Positions 8,768-17,242 of a stretch of 64,000 nt of DNA are shown one piece after another; within the stretch, counting starts at the first letter, position 1; the number at the start of each line of letters is the position of its first letter. The notes beneath the pieces are model-generated. The model saw only the letters and a list, made by a program, of their open reading frames with translations. It did no database searches and had not been told where the DNA came from. Location: the NCBI GenBank assembly GCA_902785075.1, contig CACZXN010000003.1, forward strand, positions 51,680 through 115,679, written 5' to 3'. The stretch comes from an uncultured Bacteroidales bacterium. GTDB taxonomy: Bacteria; Bacteroidota; Bacteroidia; Bacteroidales; Bacteroidaceae. Position numbers and translations under genes: made by a program.

Positions 8768-10465
8768 ATGGCAACAGTAGACGATAAAAAAATCATTTTC
8801 TCGATGGTCGGTGTTTCGAAGACCATCCAACAGAATCAGAAACAAGTACTCAAAAACATATACCTTTCGTTCTTTTATGGTGCAAAGATTGGTATCATAG
8901 GTCTGAATGGTGCAGGAAAATCCACATTGATGAAAATCATTGCGGGCATCGACCAACAATATCAAGGCAATGTTGTATGGAGTCCTGGATATTCCGTTGG
9001 CTACCTGCCACAAGACCCTCAACTCGATGCAACCAAAACCGTCAAAGAAAATGTGATGGAAGGCGTACAACATGTCTACGATGCCCTGAAGGAATATGAC
9101 GAGATTAACCAGAAATTCGGGTTGCCTGAGTATTATGAAGATCCTGACAAGATGGAACAACTCATGACTCGCCAAGCCGAACTACAGGATATCATTGATT
9201 CTACTGATGCATGGAACATGGACAGCATACTCGAACGAGCAATGGACGCTCTTCGTTGTCCACCAGCCGATTGGTCGGTTGAAAACCTCTCAGGGGGTGA
9301 ACGTCGTCGTGTAGCCCTTTGCAGGCTTTTGCTTCAAAAACCCGATGTGCTACTGCTCGACGAGCCTACCAACCACCTCGACGCTGAGAGTATCGACTGG
9401 TTGGAGCAACACCTCCAGCAATACGAAGGAACCGTTATCGCAGTCACCCACGACCGCTACTTCCTCGATGATGTAAGCGAATGGATTCTTGAACTCGACC
9501 GCGGAGAAGGCATTCCGTGGAAAGGCAATTACTCATCATGGCTTGAGCAAAAAACCTTACGCATGGCTCAAGAGGAAAAGACAGAAAGCAAACGTCGTAA
9601 AACCCTTGAACGTGAGTTAGAATGGGTGCGCATGGCGCCAAAAGCACGTCAGGCAAAAGGTAAGGCACGTCTGAATTCATACGACAAATTGCTTAATGAA
9701 GACCAAAAGGAACGAGAACAAAAGCTAGAGATATTCATACCTAACGGACCAAGGCTTGGTAATAAAGTGATTGAGGCCGAACATGTAGCAAAAGCATTTG
9801 GCGAAAAAGTGCTGTTCCGCAATCTCAATTTCAACCTGCCACCAAACGGCATCGTTGGCGTTATCGGTCCGAATGGAGTTGGCAAAACTACCCTGTTCCG
9901 CCTGATCATGGGGCTAGAAAAAGCCGATGCAGGTACTTTTAACGTAGGTGAAACCGTAAAACTCAGCTATGTTGACCAGCAACATCAAGATATCATACCC
10001 GACAAGAGCGTTTACCAAGTAGTGAGTCAGGGCAACGAAACCATTCGTATGGGAGGTCGCGACATCAATGTCCGAGCCTATCTCAGCCGTTTTAATTTCA
10101 ACGGAGCCGATCAGGAAAAACTCTGTGGAGTTCTCTCTGGTGGCGAACGCAATCGTCTGCAACTGGCTATTGCACTCAAACAAGAAGGTAATGTACTTCT
10201 GCTGGATGAGCCTACCAACGACATCGACGTCAACACCCTCCGCGCTCTCGAAGAGGGTTTGGAATCGTTTGCTGGATGCGCCGTCATCATCAGCCACGAC
10301 CGTTGGTTCCTCGACCGTATTTGCACACACATCCTTGCCTTCGAAGGCAATGGTGAAGTCTTTTGGTTCGAAGGGTCATATACCGACTATGAGGCCAACA
10401 AAGCCAAACGACTTGGAATCGAAGAACCTAAACGCATACGCTATCGTAAATTAATCGATGACTAA
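8768..10465 (+). CDS. ettA: Energy-dependent translational throttle protein EttA (ABC-F)
   Basis: A 565-residue soluble ABC-F ATPase with no membrane domain. It has two nucleotide-binding domains: Walker A GLNGAGKST (about 45-53) and GPNGVGKTT (about 367), signatures LSGGERRR (about 173) and LSGGERNR (about 455), and Walker B with LLLDEPTNHLD and LLLDEPTNDID. An EttA-type arm lies in the first domain and a basic linker (ARQAKGKARLNSYDKL) between the domains. EttA binds the ribosomal E site and gates the first peptide bond according to ATP/ADP ratio. Length and linker fit EttA better than Uup or the longer ABC-F at 18.8-20.6 kb. It starts 20 bp after nadE. Confidence 0.93.
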   Translation: MATVDDKKIIFSMVGVSKTIQQNQKQVLKNIYLSFFYGAKIGIIGLNGAGKSTLMKIIAGIDQQYQGNVVWSPGYSVGYLPQDPQLDATKTVKENVMEGVQHVYDALKEYDEINQKFGLPEYYEDPDKMEQLMTRQAELQDIIDSTDAWNMDSILERAMDALRCPPADWSVENLSGGERRRVALCRLLLQKPDVLLLDEPTNHLDAESIDWLEQHLQQYEGTVIAVTHDRYFLDDVSEWILELDRGEGIPWKGNYSSWLEQKTLRMAQEEKTESKRRKTLERELEWVRMAPKARQAKGKARLNSYDKLLNEDQKEREQKLEIFIPNGPRLGNKVIEAEHVAKAFGEKVLFRNLNFNLPPNGIVGVIGPNGVGKTTLFRLIMGLEKADAGTFNVGETVKLSYVDQQHQDIIPDKSVYQVVSQGNETIRMGGRDINVRAYLSRFNFNGADQEKLCGVLSGGERNRLQLAIALKQEGNVLLLDEPTNDIDVNTLRALEEGLESFAGCAVIISHDRWFLDRICTHILAFEGNGEVFWFEGSYTDYEANKAKRLGIEEPKRIRYRKLIDD

Positions 10466-10477
10466 TTCCCAACGACT

Positions 10478-11356
10478 ATGAAAACTATTCGCCTCATCCC
10501 CATTCTGGCACTCTCTGCAATCGCCTTTATCTTGTCATGCTCGAAAGATGGCGACAGCAATGTCATTTTCTCCGACATCAATCTGGGGAAATACGAATCA
10601 CGTCTTGAAGTGCCACGACTCCAAGCAAATGGAACTCTGTTCATACAACACAGCACAAAGGTCGGAAACGACTCCGTCATGACCTACTGCCTCGAATACA
10701 ATCCTGTCAAGAACCATTCTCGCTGGATTGCTTTCCGATTTGATGGCAAGACGCGAGATTTGGGAAGCGGACGCACAAACGCATGGGCAGACGATCCTAA
10801 GCTTGCAAAAAAATATCAGATTGGACATGGAGCCTTTAGTCGCTACACCCGCGGTCACCTATGCGCCTCCTACGATCGTCAATATAGTATCGAGGCCAAT
10901 CGCCAAACTTTTTACATGACCAATATGTCGCCCATGCAATACGACTTCAATGGAAACTACTGGACAGCATTCGAGCAATACGTTCAAGCCCTTGGTCGGG
11001 ACGCTAGTTTTGCCGATACACTTTATGTCGTCAAGGGGGGTACTCTCGACCAGACACAAGGAACGGTAAAAAGCAGTGGAGGGTTCTCTGTCGTCATTCC
11101 AAAGTACTACTTCATTGCTTTGATGCGATTCAAGGCCGGAGCCTACAGTGCCATCGGATTTTGGGTTGAACACAAAGACTACGGCTACTCAGGTAACAAC
11201 TACGCACCAAGCTATGTAGTTAGCGACAAAGCCATCAACATTGATGCCCTGGAAGCAAAAACAGGTATCGATTTCTTCCACAATCTCCCAAACCTCACAG
11301 AAGACGCAATCGAATCAGAAGACATAGAAACCCTGAAAGCCGAATGGTTCAAATAA
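10478..11356 (+). CDS. DNA/RNA non-specific endonuclease, lipoprotein
   Basis: A 292-residue exported protein with a lipobox (FILSC, Cys about 21), so probably attached to the outer membrane. The NUC (Serratia-type, beta-beta-alpha metal) endonuclease domain spans about residues 60-270. The catalytic segment reads YTRGHLCAS (His about 126), followed by QTFYMTNMSPMQYDFNGNYW, where the Asn residues bind the catalytic metal. The canonical DRGH is TRGH here, a known variant. Such enzymes cut DNA and RNA outside the cytoplasm, probably for nutrition or phosphate scavenging. It starts only 12 bp after ettA, so the two may share a transcript. Confidence 0.9.
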   Translation: MKTIRLIPILALSAIAFILSCSKDGDSNVIFSDINLGKYESRLEVPRLQANGTLFIQHSTKVGNDSVMTYCLEYNPVKNHSRWIAFRFDGKTRDLGSGRTNAWADDPKLAKKYQIGHGAFSRYTRGHLCASYDRQYSIEANRQTFYMTNMSPMQYDFNGNYWTAFEQYVQALGRDASFADTLYVVKGGTLDQTQGTVKSSGGFSVVIPKYYFIALMRFKAGAYSAIGFWVEHKDYGYSGNNYAPSYVVSDKAINIDALEAKTGIDFFHNLPNLTEDAIESEDIETLKAEWFK

Positions 11357-11457
11357 GAACGAACGGATATATAAATTATAATAGGGTTAGAGGATAGTTT
11401 ATATATGCGGACATCTTATACAGAAAAACTATTTCTGGTACAGTAGAATTATTGCCG

Positions 11458-11511
11458 GAGTGCACTCAAATAATTTTTGGAGTGCACACGAACAAATGTT
11501 AGAGTGCACTC
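11458..11511. repeat. Three phased copies of the palindrome GAGTGCACTC
   Basis: Copies are at 11458-11467 (exact), 11480-11489 (GAGTGCACAC) and 11502-11511 (exact). Their starts are spaced exactly 22 bp apart with 12-bp unrelated AT-rich spacers. They lie in a 222-bp gap between the nuclease gene and the convergent tRNA pair. No gene is seen in this gap. Confidence 0.75.
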
Positions 11512-11536
11512 CAGCAAGTATTTGACGTTATAAAAC

Positions 11537-11577
11537 AGAAAAAGAGCATCACTTCGTTGTGAAGTAATGCTCTTTTT
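11537..11577 (-). terminator. Terminator shared by the tRNA pair and the nuclease gene
   Basis: A near-perfect inverted repeat (AAAAAGAGCATcACTTC and GAAGTaATGCTCTTTTT) around a GTTGT loop. A/T tracts on both sides make it usable in both directions. It lies 2 bp past the 3' end of tRNA-Glu. Confidence 0.8.
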
Positions 11578-11578
11578 G

Positions 11579-11650
11579 TAGCGCCTACGAGAATCGAACT
11601 CGTGTTCCATGCGTGAGAGGCATGTGTCCTAGCCGCTAGACGAAAGCGCC
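11579..11650 (-). tRNA. tRNA-Glu (anticodon CTC)
   Basis: Read on the minus strand, the sequence folds as a cloverleaf: acceptor GGCGCTT, anticodon arm CATGC-CTCTCAC-GCATG with anticodon CTC (reads GAG), and T arm ACGAG-TTCGATT-CTCGT. CCA is not encoded. The first acceptor pair is a G-U wobble. Confidence 0.92.
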
Positions 11651-11668
11651 AAGTATAAGGAGAGTGTG

Positions 11669-11755
11669 CGGAAGGAGGGGGATTCGAACCCCCGGTACGG
11701 TTACCCGCACGGCAGTTTAGCAAACTGCTGGTTTCAGCCACTCACCCATCCTTCC
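11669..11755 (-). tRNA. tRNA-Ser (anticodon GCT)
   Basis: A minus-strand class II tRNA with a long variable arm. Acceptor GGAAGGA pairs with TCCTTCC, discriminator G, anticodon arm GCAGT-TTGCTAA-ACTGC with anticodon GCT (reads AGC/AGU). It is 18 bp upstream of tRNA-Glu and probably cotranscribed. Confidence 0.93.
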
Positions 11756-11828
11756 CTAAAGACAAGCATTGTCTGATCCATTTTTGCTTTCTAAGTCCCG
11801 TTTTTGTGCTGGGTTTCGAAAAGCGAGT

Positions 11829-11860
11829 GCAAATTTAGACTTTTTTTTTATATAAACCAA
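11829..11860 (-). promoter_or_regulatory. Promoter of the tRNA-Ser/tRNA-Glu unit
   Basis: On the minus strand, TAAATTTGC (11829-11837) is preceded, with a 19-nt spacer, by a TTTGG element. This matches the Bacteroidota -7/-33 layout and lies 73 bp upstream of tRNA-Ser. Confidence 0.7.
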
Positions 11861-11880
11861 ATATTTTCAAAGAAAAATCA

Positions 11881-11889
11881 TATCTTTGC
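11881..11889 (+). promoter_or_regulatory. -7 box for the ketoisomerase-like gene
   Basis: TATCTTTGC, 19 bp upstream of the ATG at 11909, giving a very short leader. It is divergent from the tRNA promoter. Confidence 0.65.
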
Positions 11890-11908
11890 ATAAAAATAAT
11901 GAAAAAAC

Positions 11909-12322
11909 ATGGAAGTAGACAGAAAATACGGGCTTCCCGAATGCGCAAAACTCATCGAAGTGGGTTCGGCTATCGACCAGCGAGGCCAACTGTGTTTTAC
12001 AGAGAATTCGTGTCTTCCGTTCAAGATTGAACGTGTGTTTTGGATATCCAATATTCCTAAGGGACAGACCCGCGGTATGCATGCTCACAAGATTTGTGCA
12101 GAGATTGTGTTTCCTGCCCAAGGAGAGTTCGATATGTTTGTGAGTGATAAGGATGGTGAACGCACTTATCATATGAGTCGTCCAGACGTGGGCATCTACA
12201 TCGGACCGAATGTGTGGTGCGAACTCCGCAACTTTACACCCAATGCCGTGTGTGTGGTATTGGCATCCCACAAATACATTGCAGAGGGATATGTGAACGA
12301 CTATGAAGAGTTTAAGAAATAA
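11909..12322 (+). CDS. FdtA/QdtA-like sugar 3,4-ketoisomerase (WxcM-like cupin)
   Basis: A 137-residue single-domain cupin. Motifs of the dTDP-4-oxo-6-deoxyhexose 3,4-ketoisomerase family are visible: RVFWISNIPKGQTRGMHAHK (the first cupin His pair), then EIVFPAQGEFDMFV, and PNVWCELRNFTPNAVCVVLAS. Such enzymes convert a 4-keto to a 3-keto sugar on the way to amino sugars such as Fuc3NAc for O-antigen or S-layer glycans. No partner aminotransferase or thymidylyltransferase lies nearby. The gene is followed after 54 bp by a FemAB/GNAT-like protein and may serve a polysaccharide made elsewhere. Confidence 0.82.
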   Translation: MEVDRKYGLPECAKLIEVGSAIDQRGQLCFTENSCLPFKIERVFWISNIPKGQTRGMHAHKICAEIVFPAQGEFDMFVSDKDGERTYHMSRPDVGIYIGPNVWCELRNFTPNAVCVVLASHKYIAEGYVNDYEEFKK

Positions 12323-12376
12323 CAACACTCTTTGAGTGAAGGAATGACAGGAGGAGTAACAGAAGGGAGATCAAAC

Positions 12377-13333
12377 ATGCAGATTAACAGATACCACAAA
12401 GAACAGGCGGACAAATGGAACGAGTTTATAGCTGCTTCGAAAAACGGCACGTTCCTTCTCAATCGCAACTACATGGATTATCATCAGGAGCGTTTCACAG
12501 ATGCATCACTGATGTTCTACGATGAAAAGCAGCGACTGATAGCAGTTTTGCCAGCCAACTACGAAGCCGACATCGCAACAGTCTATTCACACCACGGGCT
12601 TACCTATGGCGGACTGATTATGTCACGACACATCTCCACATTGGAGGTGATGGAAGCCATGCAGATGGCTTGCCGCTACTATGCAGAACAGGGGGCCGTG
12701 AAAATGTACTACCGTCCTATACCTTATATATATAATAGGTATCCATCACAAGAAGACCTCTTCTTCCTCTTCCGCAACCATGCAACTCTGGAAGCTCGCA
12801 ACCTCTCACAGACAATCTACATTCCCGATGCCATCAAAATGAACGAGCTAAGACGGCGTTGCATCAAAAAGTCGATAAAAGCCGGAAACACCATCAGCAT
12901 GGAAGACGATGTCACAGACTTCTGGCATATCCTCGACCATAATCTTCGCGAACGCCACAATGTCATACCCGTTCACTCCATCCCCGAGTTAGAACTGCTT
13001 ATGAGCCGATTCCCCGACCTCATACATCTGTACGTCGTGAAGAATCCGCAAGGAAAAACCATTGCAGGCACAATCGTCTTCGACATGGGACATATCGTTC
13101 ATACACAATACATCGCAGCCAACGCAGAAGGGAAAGCGACAGGAGCCTTCGACCACCTCGTCAACCATCTGCTTTCCACCGTCTATGCCAATCGTACTTA
13201 CTTCGATTTCGGAGTCTCGACCGAAAAAGGCGGTAAATGGCTCAACGAAGGACTTACGTTCCAAAAAGAGTCGTTCGGAGCACGCGGAGTATGTTATGAC
13301 ACATGGTCATTAAACCTTTCCGATTTCTTATAG
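12377..13333 (+). CDS. FemAB/GNAT-like acyltransferase
   Basis: A 318-residue soluble protein of the acyl-CoA or aminoacyl-tRNA N-acyltransferase fold. The N-terminal half is MQINRYHKEQADKWNEFIAASKNGTFLL. The C-terminal half has the GNAT/FemAB-like core: LYVVKNPQGKTIAGTIVFDMGHIVHTQYIAAN, then GAFDHLVNHLL, and YFDFGVSTEKGGKWLNEGLTFQKESFGARG. This FDFG-S arrangement is typical of polysaccharide-associated GNATs in Bacteroidota. I chose the ATG at 12377 because a GGGAG motif lies 7-10 bp upstream; in-frame starts at 12332 (TTG) and 12344 add low-complexity residues. The likely partner is the adjacent ketoisomerase, so it may acylate an amino sugar. Confidence 0.78.
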   Translation: MQINRYHKEQADKWNEFIAASKNGTFLLNRNYMDYHQERFTDASLMFYDEKQRLIAVLPANYEADIATVYSHHGLTYGGLIMSRHISTLEVMEAMQMACRYYAEQGAVKMYYRPIPYIYNRYPSQEDLFFLFRNHATLEARNLSQTIYIPDAIKMNELRRRCIKKSIKAGNTISMEDDVTDFWHILDHNLRERHNVIPVHSIPELELLMSRFPDLIHLYVVKNPQGKTIAGTIVFDMGHIVHTQYIAANAEGKATGAFDHLVNHLLSTVYANRTYFDFGVSTEKGGKWLNEGLTFQKESFGARGVCYDTWSLNLSDFL

Positions 13334-13376
13334 TCATAAGTGTGTAAATCATTAAACAATTAAAACGAAAAGCAAC

Positions 13377-14030
13377 ATGAAACAATTATTTCTTTTAGCT
13401 AGTGCACTTTTACTCTCACTTAGCATGAATGCTCAAATGGGCGGTTTCGGAGGCGGCTTCGGAGGCGGCTTTGGTGGCGGCTTCGGTGGCGGTTTCGGTG
13501 GATTCGGCGGTATGTCGAGCCAGTCACGTATCAGTCAAACCAGAACAGAAAACTTCCAGCAGGAGGCAAAAACCCTTATAAAGAAATTCAAACTTAAGAA
13601 AGACAAGAAAGACATGTTTGAAGTTCTTTATCTCAACTGGCAGAACGAACGATTCAACGCCGTTAACCCAACAGGAGGAGACCAGGAACGTGAAGAAAAC
13701 TTCCTTGACTATGAGAACATGACTCAAGAAGAGGCAAACAAGGCTGTATCACAGAGCTTGACACGTCAGATCCGTCAGATTGAGGTCGACAAGAACTACT
13801 TCCAGCAGTTCAAGTCCATCGTCACTCCACAGCAGTCAGCCCAGATATTCCTCCAGGAAAGCAACAACTTCGCAGGCATGATTTCAAGCATGGCATCGAT
13901 GTTCCGTGGAATGGGCGGTGGTGACTTCGGTGGCGGCGGCGGCTTCGGCGGAGGCGGCGGCGGCTTCGGCGGAGGCGGTGGCTTCGGCGGAGGCGGAGGC
14001 TTCGGTGGAGGAGGCTTCGGTGGCTTCTAA
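13377..14030 (+). CDS. Secreted Gly/Phe-rich protein (Spy-like helical core)
   Basis: 217 residues. A signal peptide (cleaved after about residue 20, SMNAQ) is followed by FGGG repeats (about 23-46), a helical core (about 55-165) and a second Gly-rich tail of FGGG/GGGGGF repeats. The core carries KKFKLKKDKKDMFEVLYLNWQNER and, later, RQIRQIEVDKNYFQQFKSIVTPQQSAQIFLQE. This recalls the Spy/CpxP periplasmic chaperone pattern, in which a C-terminal LTPxQ-type motif ends the helix. The core is clearly paralogous to the next gene, with both ending in MFRGMGGG. No enzyme motif is seen. Function is unknown; a periplasmic stress or chaperone role is inference. Confidence 0.8.
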   Translation: MKQLFLLASALLLSLSMNAQMGGFGGGFGGGFGGGFGGGFGGFGGMSSQSRISQTRTENFQQEAKTLIKKFKLKKDKKDMFEVLYLNWQNERFNAVNPTGGDQEREENFLDYENMTQEEANKAVSQSLTRQIRQIEVDKNYFQQFKSIVTPQQSAQIFLQESNNFAGMISSMASMFRGMGGGDFGGGGGFGGGGGGFGGGGGFGGGGGFGGGGFGGF

Positions 14031-14107
14031 TCCCCTTGCACTACAGAGAACTTGAACAAGAGAAATTATATCAATCAGAGTTATAATCATTCAAAGCACA
14101 TAAGATT

Positions 14108-14632
14108 ATGAAGAAGATAATATTAACGATTTGTATAGCACTCATCGCAGTTGCAGGTGCACAAGCTCAAGATAGCAAGAAGAGCAAGAAGGATAAGGAT
14201 AAGGAAAAATCCGAGATGAATGCACAAGATGTGTATAAGCAGCAAGCTGAATCATGGGCCACTACTTTTGAACTCGACGACGAGACAAAAGCAAAATTCA
14301 TTGACCTGTACATGGAATGGCAGAACAACCGCGGTAACATCGTTGACAAGAACGGATACGAGCAGAAGGCTGGCGCTGACATCAACTTCAAGAAGATCAC
14401 CGTAGAGGAAGCAGAAAAACTCATCGCAGACGACTTCGAGCGTCAGAAGAAACAGGCAGAGACCGATGAGGAATACTATCGCAAGTTCCAGCAGTATCTA
14501 ACGCCAGGACGTGCAGCACAGATGGTCATTCAGCAGCGCAGTTCTGCAGCAGGCATCTCTGCAATGTTCAGAGGCATGGGTGGCGGCCGAGGCGGATTCG
14601 GAGGTATGGGCGGTATGATGATGATGTTCTAA
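14108..14632 (+). CDS. Secreted Spy-like helical protein, paralogue of the preceding gene
   Basis: 174 residues with a signal peptide (cleavage near AGAQAQ, about residue 21), a Lys/Asp-rich linker and a helical core. ATTFELDDETKAKFIDLYMEWQNNR aligns with the KKFKLKKDKKDMFEVLYLNWQNER segment of the upstream gene, and EEYYRKFQQYLTPGRAAQMVIQQR aligns with its KNYFQQFKSIVTPQQSAQIFLQE. Both end in MFRGMGGG plus a Gly/Met tail. It lies 77 bp downstream in the same direction and ends before a strong terminator, so the pair is probably one transcription unit. The Met-rich end (MGGMMMMF) is unusual and could bind metal, but this is only a guess. Confidence 0.8.
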   Translation: MKKIILTICIALIAVAGAQAQDSKKSKKDKDKEKSEMNAQDVYKQQAESWATTFELDDETKAKFIDLYMEWQNNRGNIVDKNGYEQKAGADINFKKITVEEAEKLIADDFERQKKQAETDEEYYRKFQQYLTPGRAAQMVIQQRSSAAGISAMFRGMGGGRGGFGGMGGMMMMF

Positions 14633-14654
14633 CCCACCGACATATACATACAAT

Positions 14655-14687
14655 TAAAAATGGCATGCAGGTTTGCATGCCATTTTT
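14655..14687 (+). terminator. Strong bidirectional terminator
   Basis: AAAAATGGCATGCA, loop GGTT, TGCATGCCATTTTT: a 14-bp perfect stem between the convergent Spy-like pair (+) and pfkA (-). Confidence 0.9.
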
Positions 14688-14730
14688 CGTTCTTCATGTG
14701 CCCCTTTGTTCTAAGGGAAGACGTGACACA

Positions 14731-15705
14731 TTAAATAGAAAGCTCGTCGAGGACGGTGATAAGGCTCTTATCCATAGGTTTCTGGCCAAGGATCGCCCGT
14801 GAGAATGGTACATAAACAATTTCGTTGTTCTTCACGCCAATCATCACATTACGCTGACCTTCTTTGATAGCCTGAATGGCTCCGACACCTAGTCGGCTAG
14901 CAAGTATGCGGTCGCGAGCGCTTGGGGAGCCTCCTCGCTGCAGATGTCCGAGGATAGAGACTCGCACGTCATAGCCCTCATATTCTTTTTGAAGACGTTT
15001 CGCATAGTGCATGGCACCACATTTGGGACTTTCGCTCACGATGACGATGCTGGAGCTTTTACTCTTACGCATTCCACGTCCGATATAGTGAGCGAGTTGA
15101 TCTTCCTTCGTTTGCTCCTCGGGAATGATGGCTGCTTCTGCTCCTGCTGCGATGGCGCTGTTCTGGGCAAGGAATCCTGCATCTCTTCCCATCACCTCGA
15201 CGAAGAAAACGCGTTCGTGACTTGTTGCCGTATCACGGATTTTGTCAACACATTGCATGATGGTGTTCAAGGTTGTGTCATAACCGATGGTGAAGTCGGT
15301 GCCGTCGAGATCGTTATCGATGGTGCCTGGAAGTCCGATACATGGGATGTTATATTCCTCGGCAAAAATCTTAGCGCCTGTCAGCGAGCCGTTTCCTCCG
15401 ATGACACAGAGGCAGTCAATCCCATGCTTCTGCATTTGCTCGTAAGCTGCCTTGCGGCCTTCGGGAGTCATAAAGGATTTGGAGCGAGCTGTGCGCAGAA
15501 TGGTTCCGCCACGGCTGATAATATTACTTACGCTCTCGCTGGTGAAATGTTCTATCTCACCGTTGATAAGTCCCTCGAAACCTCGATAAATTCCATAGAC
15601 ATCGAATCCATTACAGATGCCAGAACGGGTCACGGCACGTATTGCCGCATTCATGCCAGGAGCGTCACCACCCGATGTGAGTACTCCGATTGTCTTGATT
15701 GCCAT
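14731..15705 (-). CDS. pfkA: ATP-dependent 6-phosphofructokinase
   Basis: A 324-residue glycolytic enzyme that phosphorylates fructose 6-phosphate to fructose 1,6-bisphosphate. Motifs are the ATP loop [11 protein letters not shown] (about 9-19), GYRGFEGL-type [21 protein letters not shown], the catalytic [16 protein letters not shown] (about 124-139) and [11 protein letters not shown]. Gly at the second residue of GGDAPG and Gly in IGGNGS fit the ATP-using type. I chose MAIKTIG (ATG at 15705); upstream in-frame sequence lies inside the GH28 gene. It is the last gene of a four-gene minus-strand run, 11 bp after the GH28 stop. Confidence 0.95.
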   Translation of the reverse strand: MAIKTIGVLTSGGDAPGMNAAIRAVTRSGICNGFDVYGIYRGFEGLINGEIEHFTSESVSNIISRGGTILRTARSKSFMTPEGRKAAYEQMQKHGIDCLCVIGGNGSLTGAKIFAEEYNIPCIGLPGTIDNDLDGTDFTIGYDTTLNTIMQCVDKIRDTATSHERVFFVEVMGRDAGFLAQNSAIAAGAEAAIIPEEQTKEDQLAHYIGRGMRKSKSSSIVIVSESPKCGAMHYAKRLQKEYEGYDVRVSILGHLQRGGSPSARDRILASRLGVGAIQAIKEGQRNVMIGVKNNEIVYVPFSRAILGQKPMDKSLITVLDELSI

Positions 15706-15716
15706 GATATGATGTT

Positions 15717-17129
15717 TTAGAGTTTGATTTCTTTTCCGTTTATCTTCACATGCTCGAAGCGGACATCTTTCATCTGTCCGCGCAAGAGGTTTCCACCTTC
15801 CTTCACTCCATTCCAAGTGCAGTTGATGACATTTATATTATAGACATTGGTGGAATCGGTCAATCCGTCGATGAATGCTCCGTAGCGGCTCGAATTACAA
15901 TTGACTTGCTCGATGTTTACGTTGCGGACGACTGGATAAAAGCCGCGTTGCGACTTCTCGTTGGGTTCGTACACCAGATTAATCTTCAATACGGCCTCCT
16001 TGCACTGTCCTACCTTCACATTTCGGACAAATATGTTCTCGGTGACGCCTCCGCGACATGTATTCGTCTTCAAGCGAATGACGCGGTCGAGATTTGGGCT
16101 GTCCATTTCGCAATTCTCGACGAAAATGTTGCGAGCGCCTCCGCTTACCTCGCTACCTATCACCACTCCGCCGTGTCCGTTTGCCATTTTGCAGTTACGA
16201 ACGATGATATTCTGGCTCGGCATGTTTCGACGACGCCCATCGGCATTCCGCCCGCTCTTGATGGCGATGCAATCGTCGCCGGTATTGAAGAAGCAGTCTT
16301 CGATGAGCACGCCATCGCATGATTCCGGGTCGCAACCGTCGCCGTTGGGGCCTGAATTTTCGATAGTGAGACCACGCAGCGTCACGTTACGGCTTTTCAG
16401 CGGATGAATCACCCAAAACGGGGAGTTGAGGACGGTAATTCCTTCGAGAAGCACTCCGTCGCACTCGTAGAGCTGAATCATCTGGGGGCGCATGCCCTTG
16501 CCGGGACCGAAGATGCGTTGGTCGATGGGAATGGCGTCGTCGCTCATCTTCAGCAGCGCATTGCGGCTGCCATAACTCTGCGCTTCAGGAGTATCTTGTG
16601 TCCATCCATATCGAGCGGCGCCACACATGGGCCACCACGCTGTATTCGATGCGCATCCGTCGAGCACGCCAATTCCTGTCACTGCTACGTTCTTGGCTTG
16701 GTATGCGTAGATGAGGGGGGAATAATTATACATGTCAAGTCCCTCCCACGAGGAAAGCACGAGCGGATATAGCTTTGTGTCGGACGAGAAACAGAGGCGC
16801 GCTCCCTTCTCTACGACGAGATTTACGCCGCTCTGCAAGCGCAAGGCTCCTGTTTGCCACCGTCCGGCGGGAACGAGCACCCGTCCCCCACCCTGTTTCG
16901 AACAGGCTTCGATGGCCTTGTTGATTGCCGCTTGATTTGCTACCGCATCGTTAGCCGTGGAGGCTCCGAAGGCGGTAATGGCAAAAGTACGGTCGGCAAA
17001 GACCGGCTGGCGTATCGACTGCTCGATTTGCCGATAGACGGTGGTCCATGCATTGCTTGTCTGGGCCTTGGTGGTCGCAAAAGCTGTCAGGCACATCAGC
17101 ACAATCAGGATTTTAGTCCTCGAAGTCAT
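15717..17129 (-). CDS. Glycoside hydrolase family 28 (polygalacturonase-like), secreted
   Basis: 470 residues with an N-terminal signal peptide ([17 protein letters not shown]). It has a right-handed beta-helix with all four GH28 hallmarks: NGDGCDPES (about 260), [10 protein letters not shown] (about 285), [10 protein letters not shown] (about 318) and RLK (about 350). It is therefore probably active on galacturonan or rhamnogalacturonan in the periplasm. There is no SusC/SusD pair or other pectinase nearby. I chose the start at 17129 because it opens the signal peptide; its first codons overlap the end of the zinc-ribbon gene by 17 bp. Its position between a zinc ribbon and pfkA is unusual for a carbohydrate locus. 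Confidence 0.9.
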   Translation of the reverse strand: MTSRTKILIVLMCLTAFATTKAQTSNAWTTVYRQIEQSIRQPVFADRTFAITAFGASTANDAVANQAAINKAIEACSKQGGGRVLVPAGRWQTGALRLQSGVNLVVEKGARLCFSSDTKLYPLVLSSWEGLDMYNYSPLIYAYQAKNVAVTGIGVLDGCASNTAWWPMCGAARYGWTQDTPEAQSYGSRNALLKMSDDAIPIDQRIFGPGKGMRPQMIQLYECDGVLLEGITVLNSPFWVIHPLKSRNVTLRGLTIENSGPNGDGCDPESCDGVLIEDCFFNTGDDCIAIKSGRNADGRRRNMPSQNIIVRNCKMANGHGGVVIGSEVSGGARNIFVENCEMDSPNLDRVIRLKTNTCRGGVTENIFVRNVKVGQCKEAVLKINLVYEPNEKSQRGFYPVVRNVNIEQVNCNSSRYGAFIDGLTDSTNVYNINVINCTWNGVKEGGNLLRGQMKDVRFEHVKINGKEIKL

Positions 17130-17238
17130 AGTGATCGAGTTTCTTACCACATGTCGGGCAGAAAATCTGCCGTTTCTCAATGATTCCACCGCATTCGCCG
17201 CAGTGGTATTCACGTTTCTCTTTATTATTGTCAGACAT
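17113..17238 (-). CDS. 41-residue zinc-ribbon protein
   Basis: A small open frame, MSDNNKEKREYHCGECGG through [15 protein letters not shown], with two CxxC knuckles (Cys 13/16 and 27/30) ten residues apart, a classic zinc ribbon. It starts 4 bp after the thioredoxin-like stop and its end overlaps the GH28 start, so translation of all three is probably coupled. It has no signal peptide. Similar tiny ribbons occur in Bacteroidota, but I do not recognise a named function. Intact spacing of the four Cys and the tight packing support a real gene. Confidence 0.75.
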   Translation of the reverse strand: MSDNNKEKREYHCGECGGIIEKRQIFCPTCGKKLDHYDFED

Positions 17239-17242
17239 ATCG

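Noticed and set aside
11579-12322. tRNA-linked genomic island
   Set aside because: No integrase and no duplicated tRNA 3' end were seen on either side of the tRNA pair.
12332-12376. Longer N-terminus for the FemAB/GNAT-like protein
   Set aside because: The added residues are low-complexity from a TTG or an ATG without context, while the ATG at 12377 has a GGGAG motif at a suitable distance.
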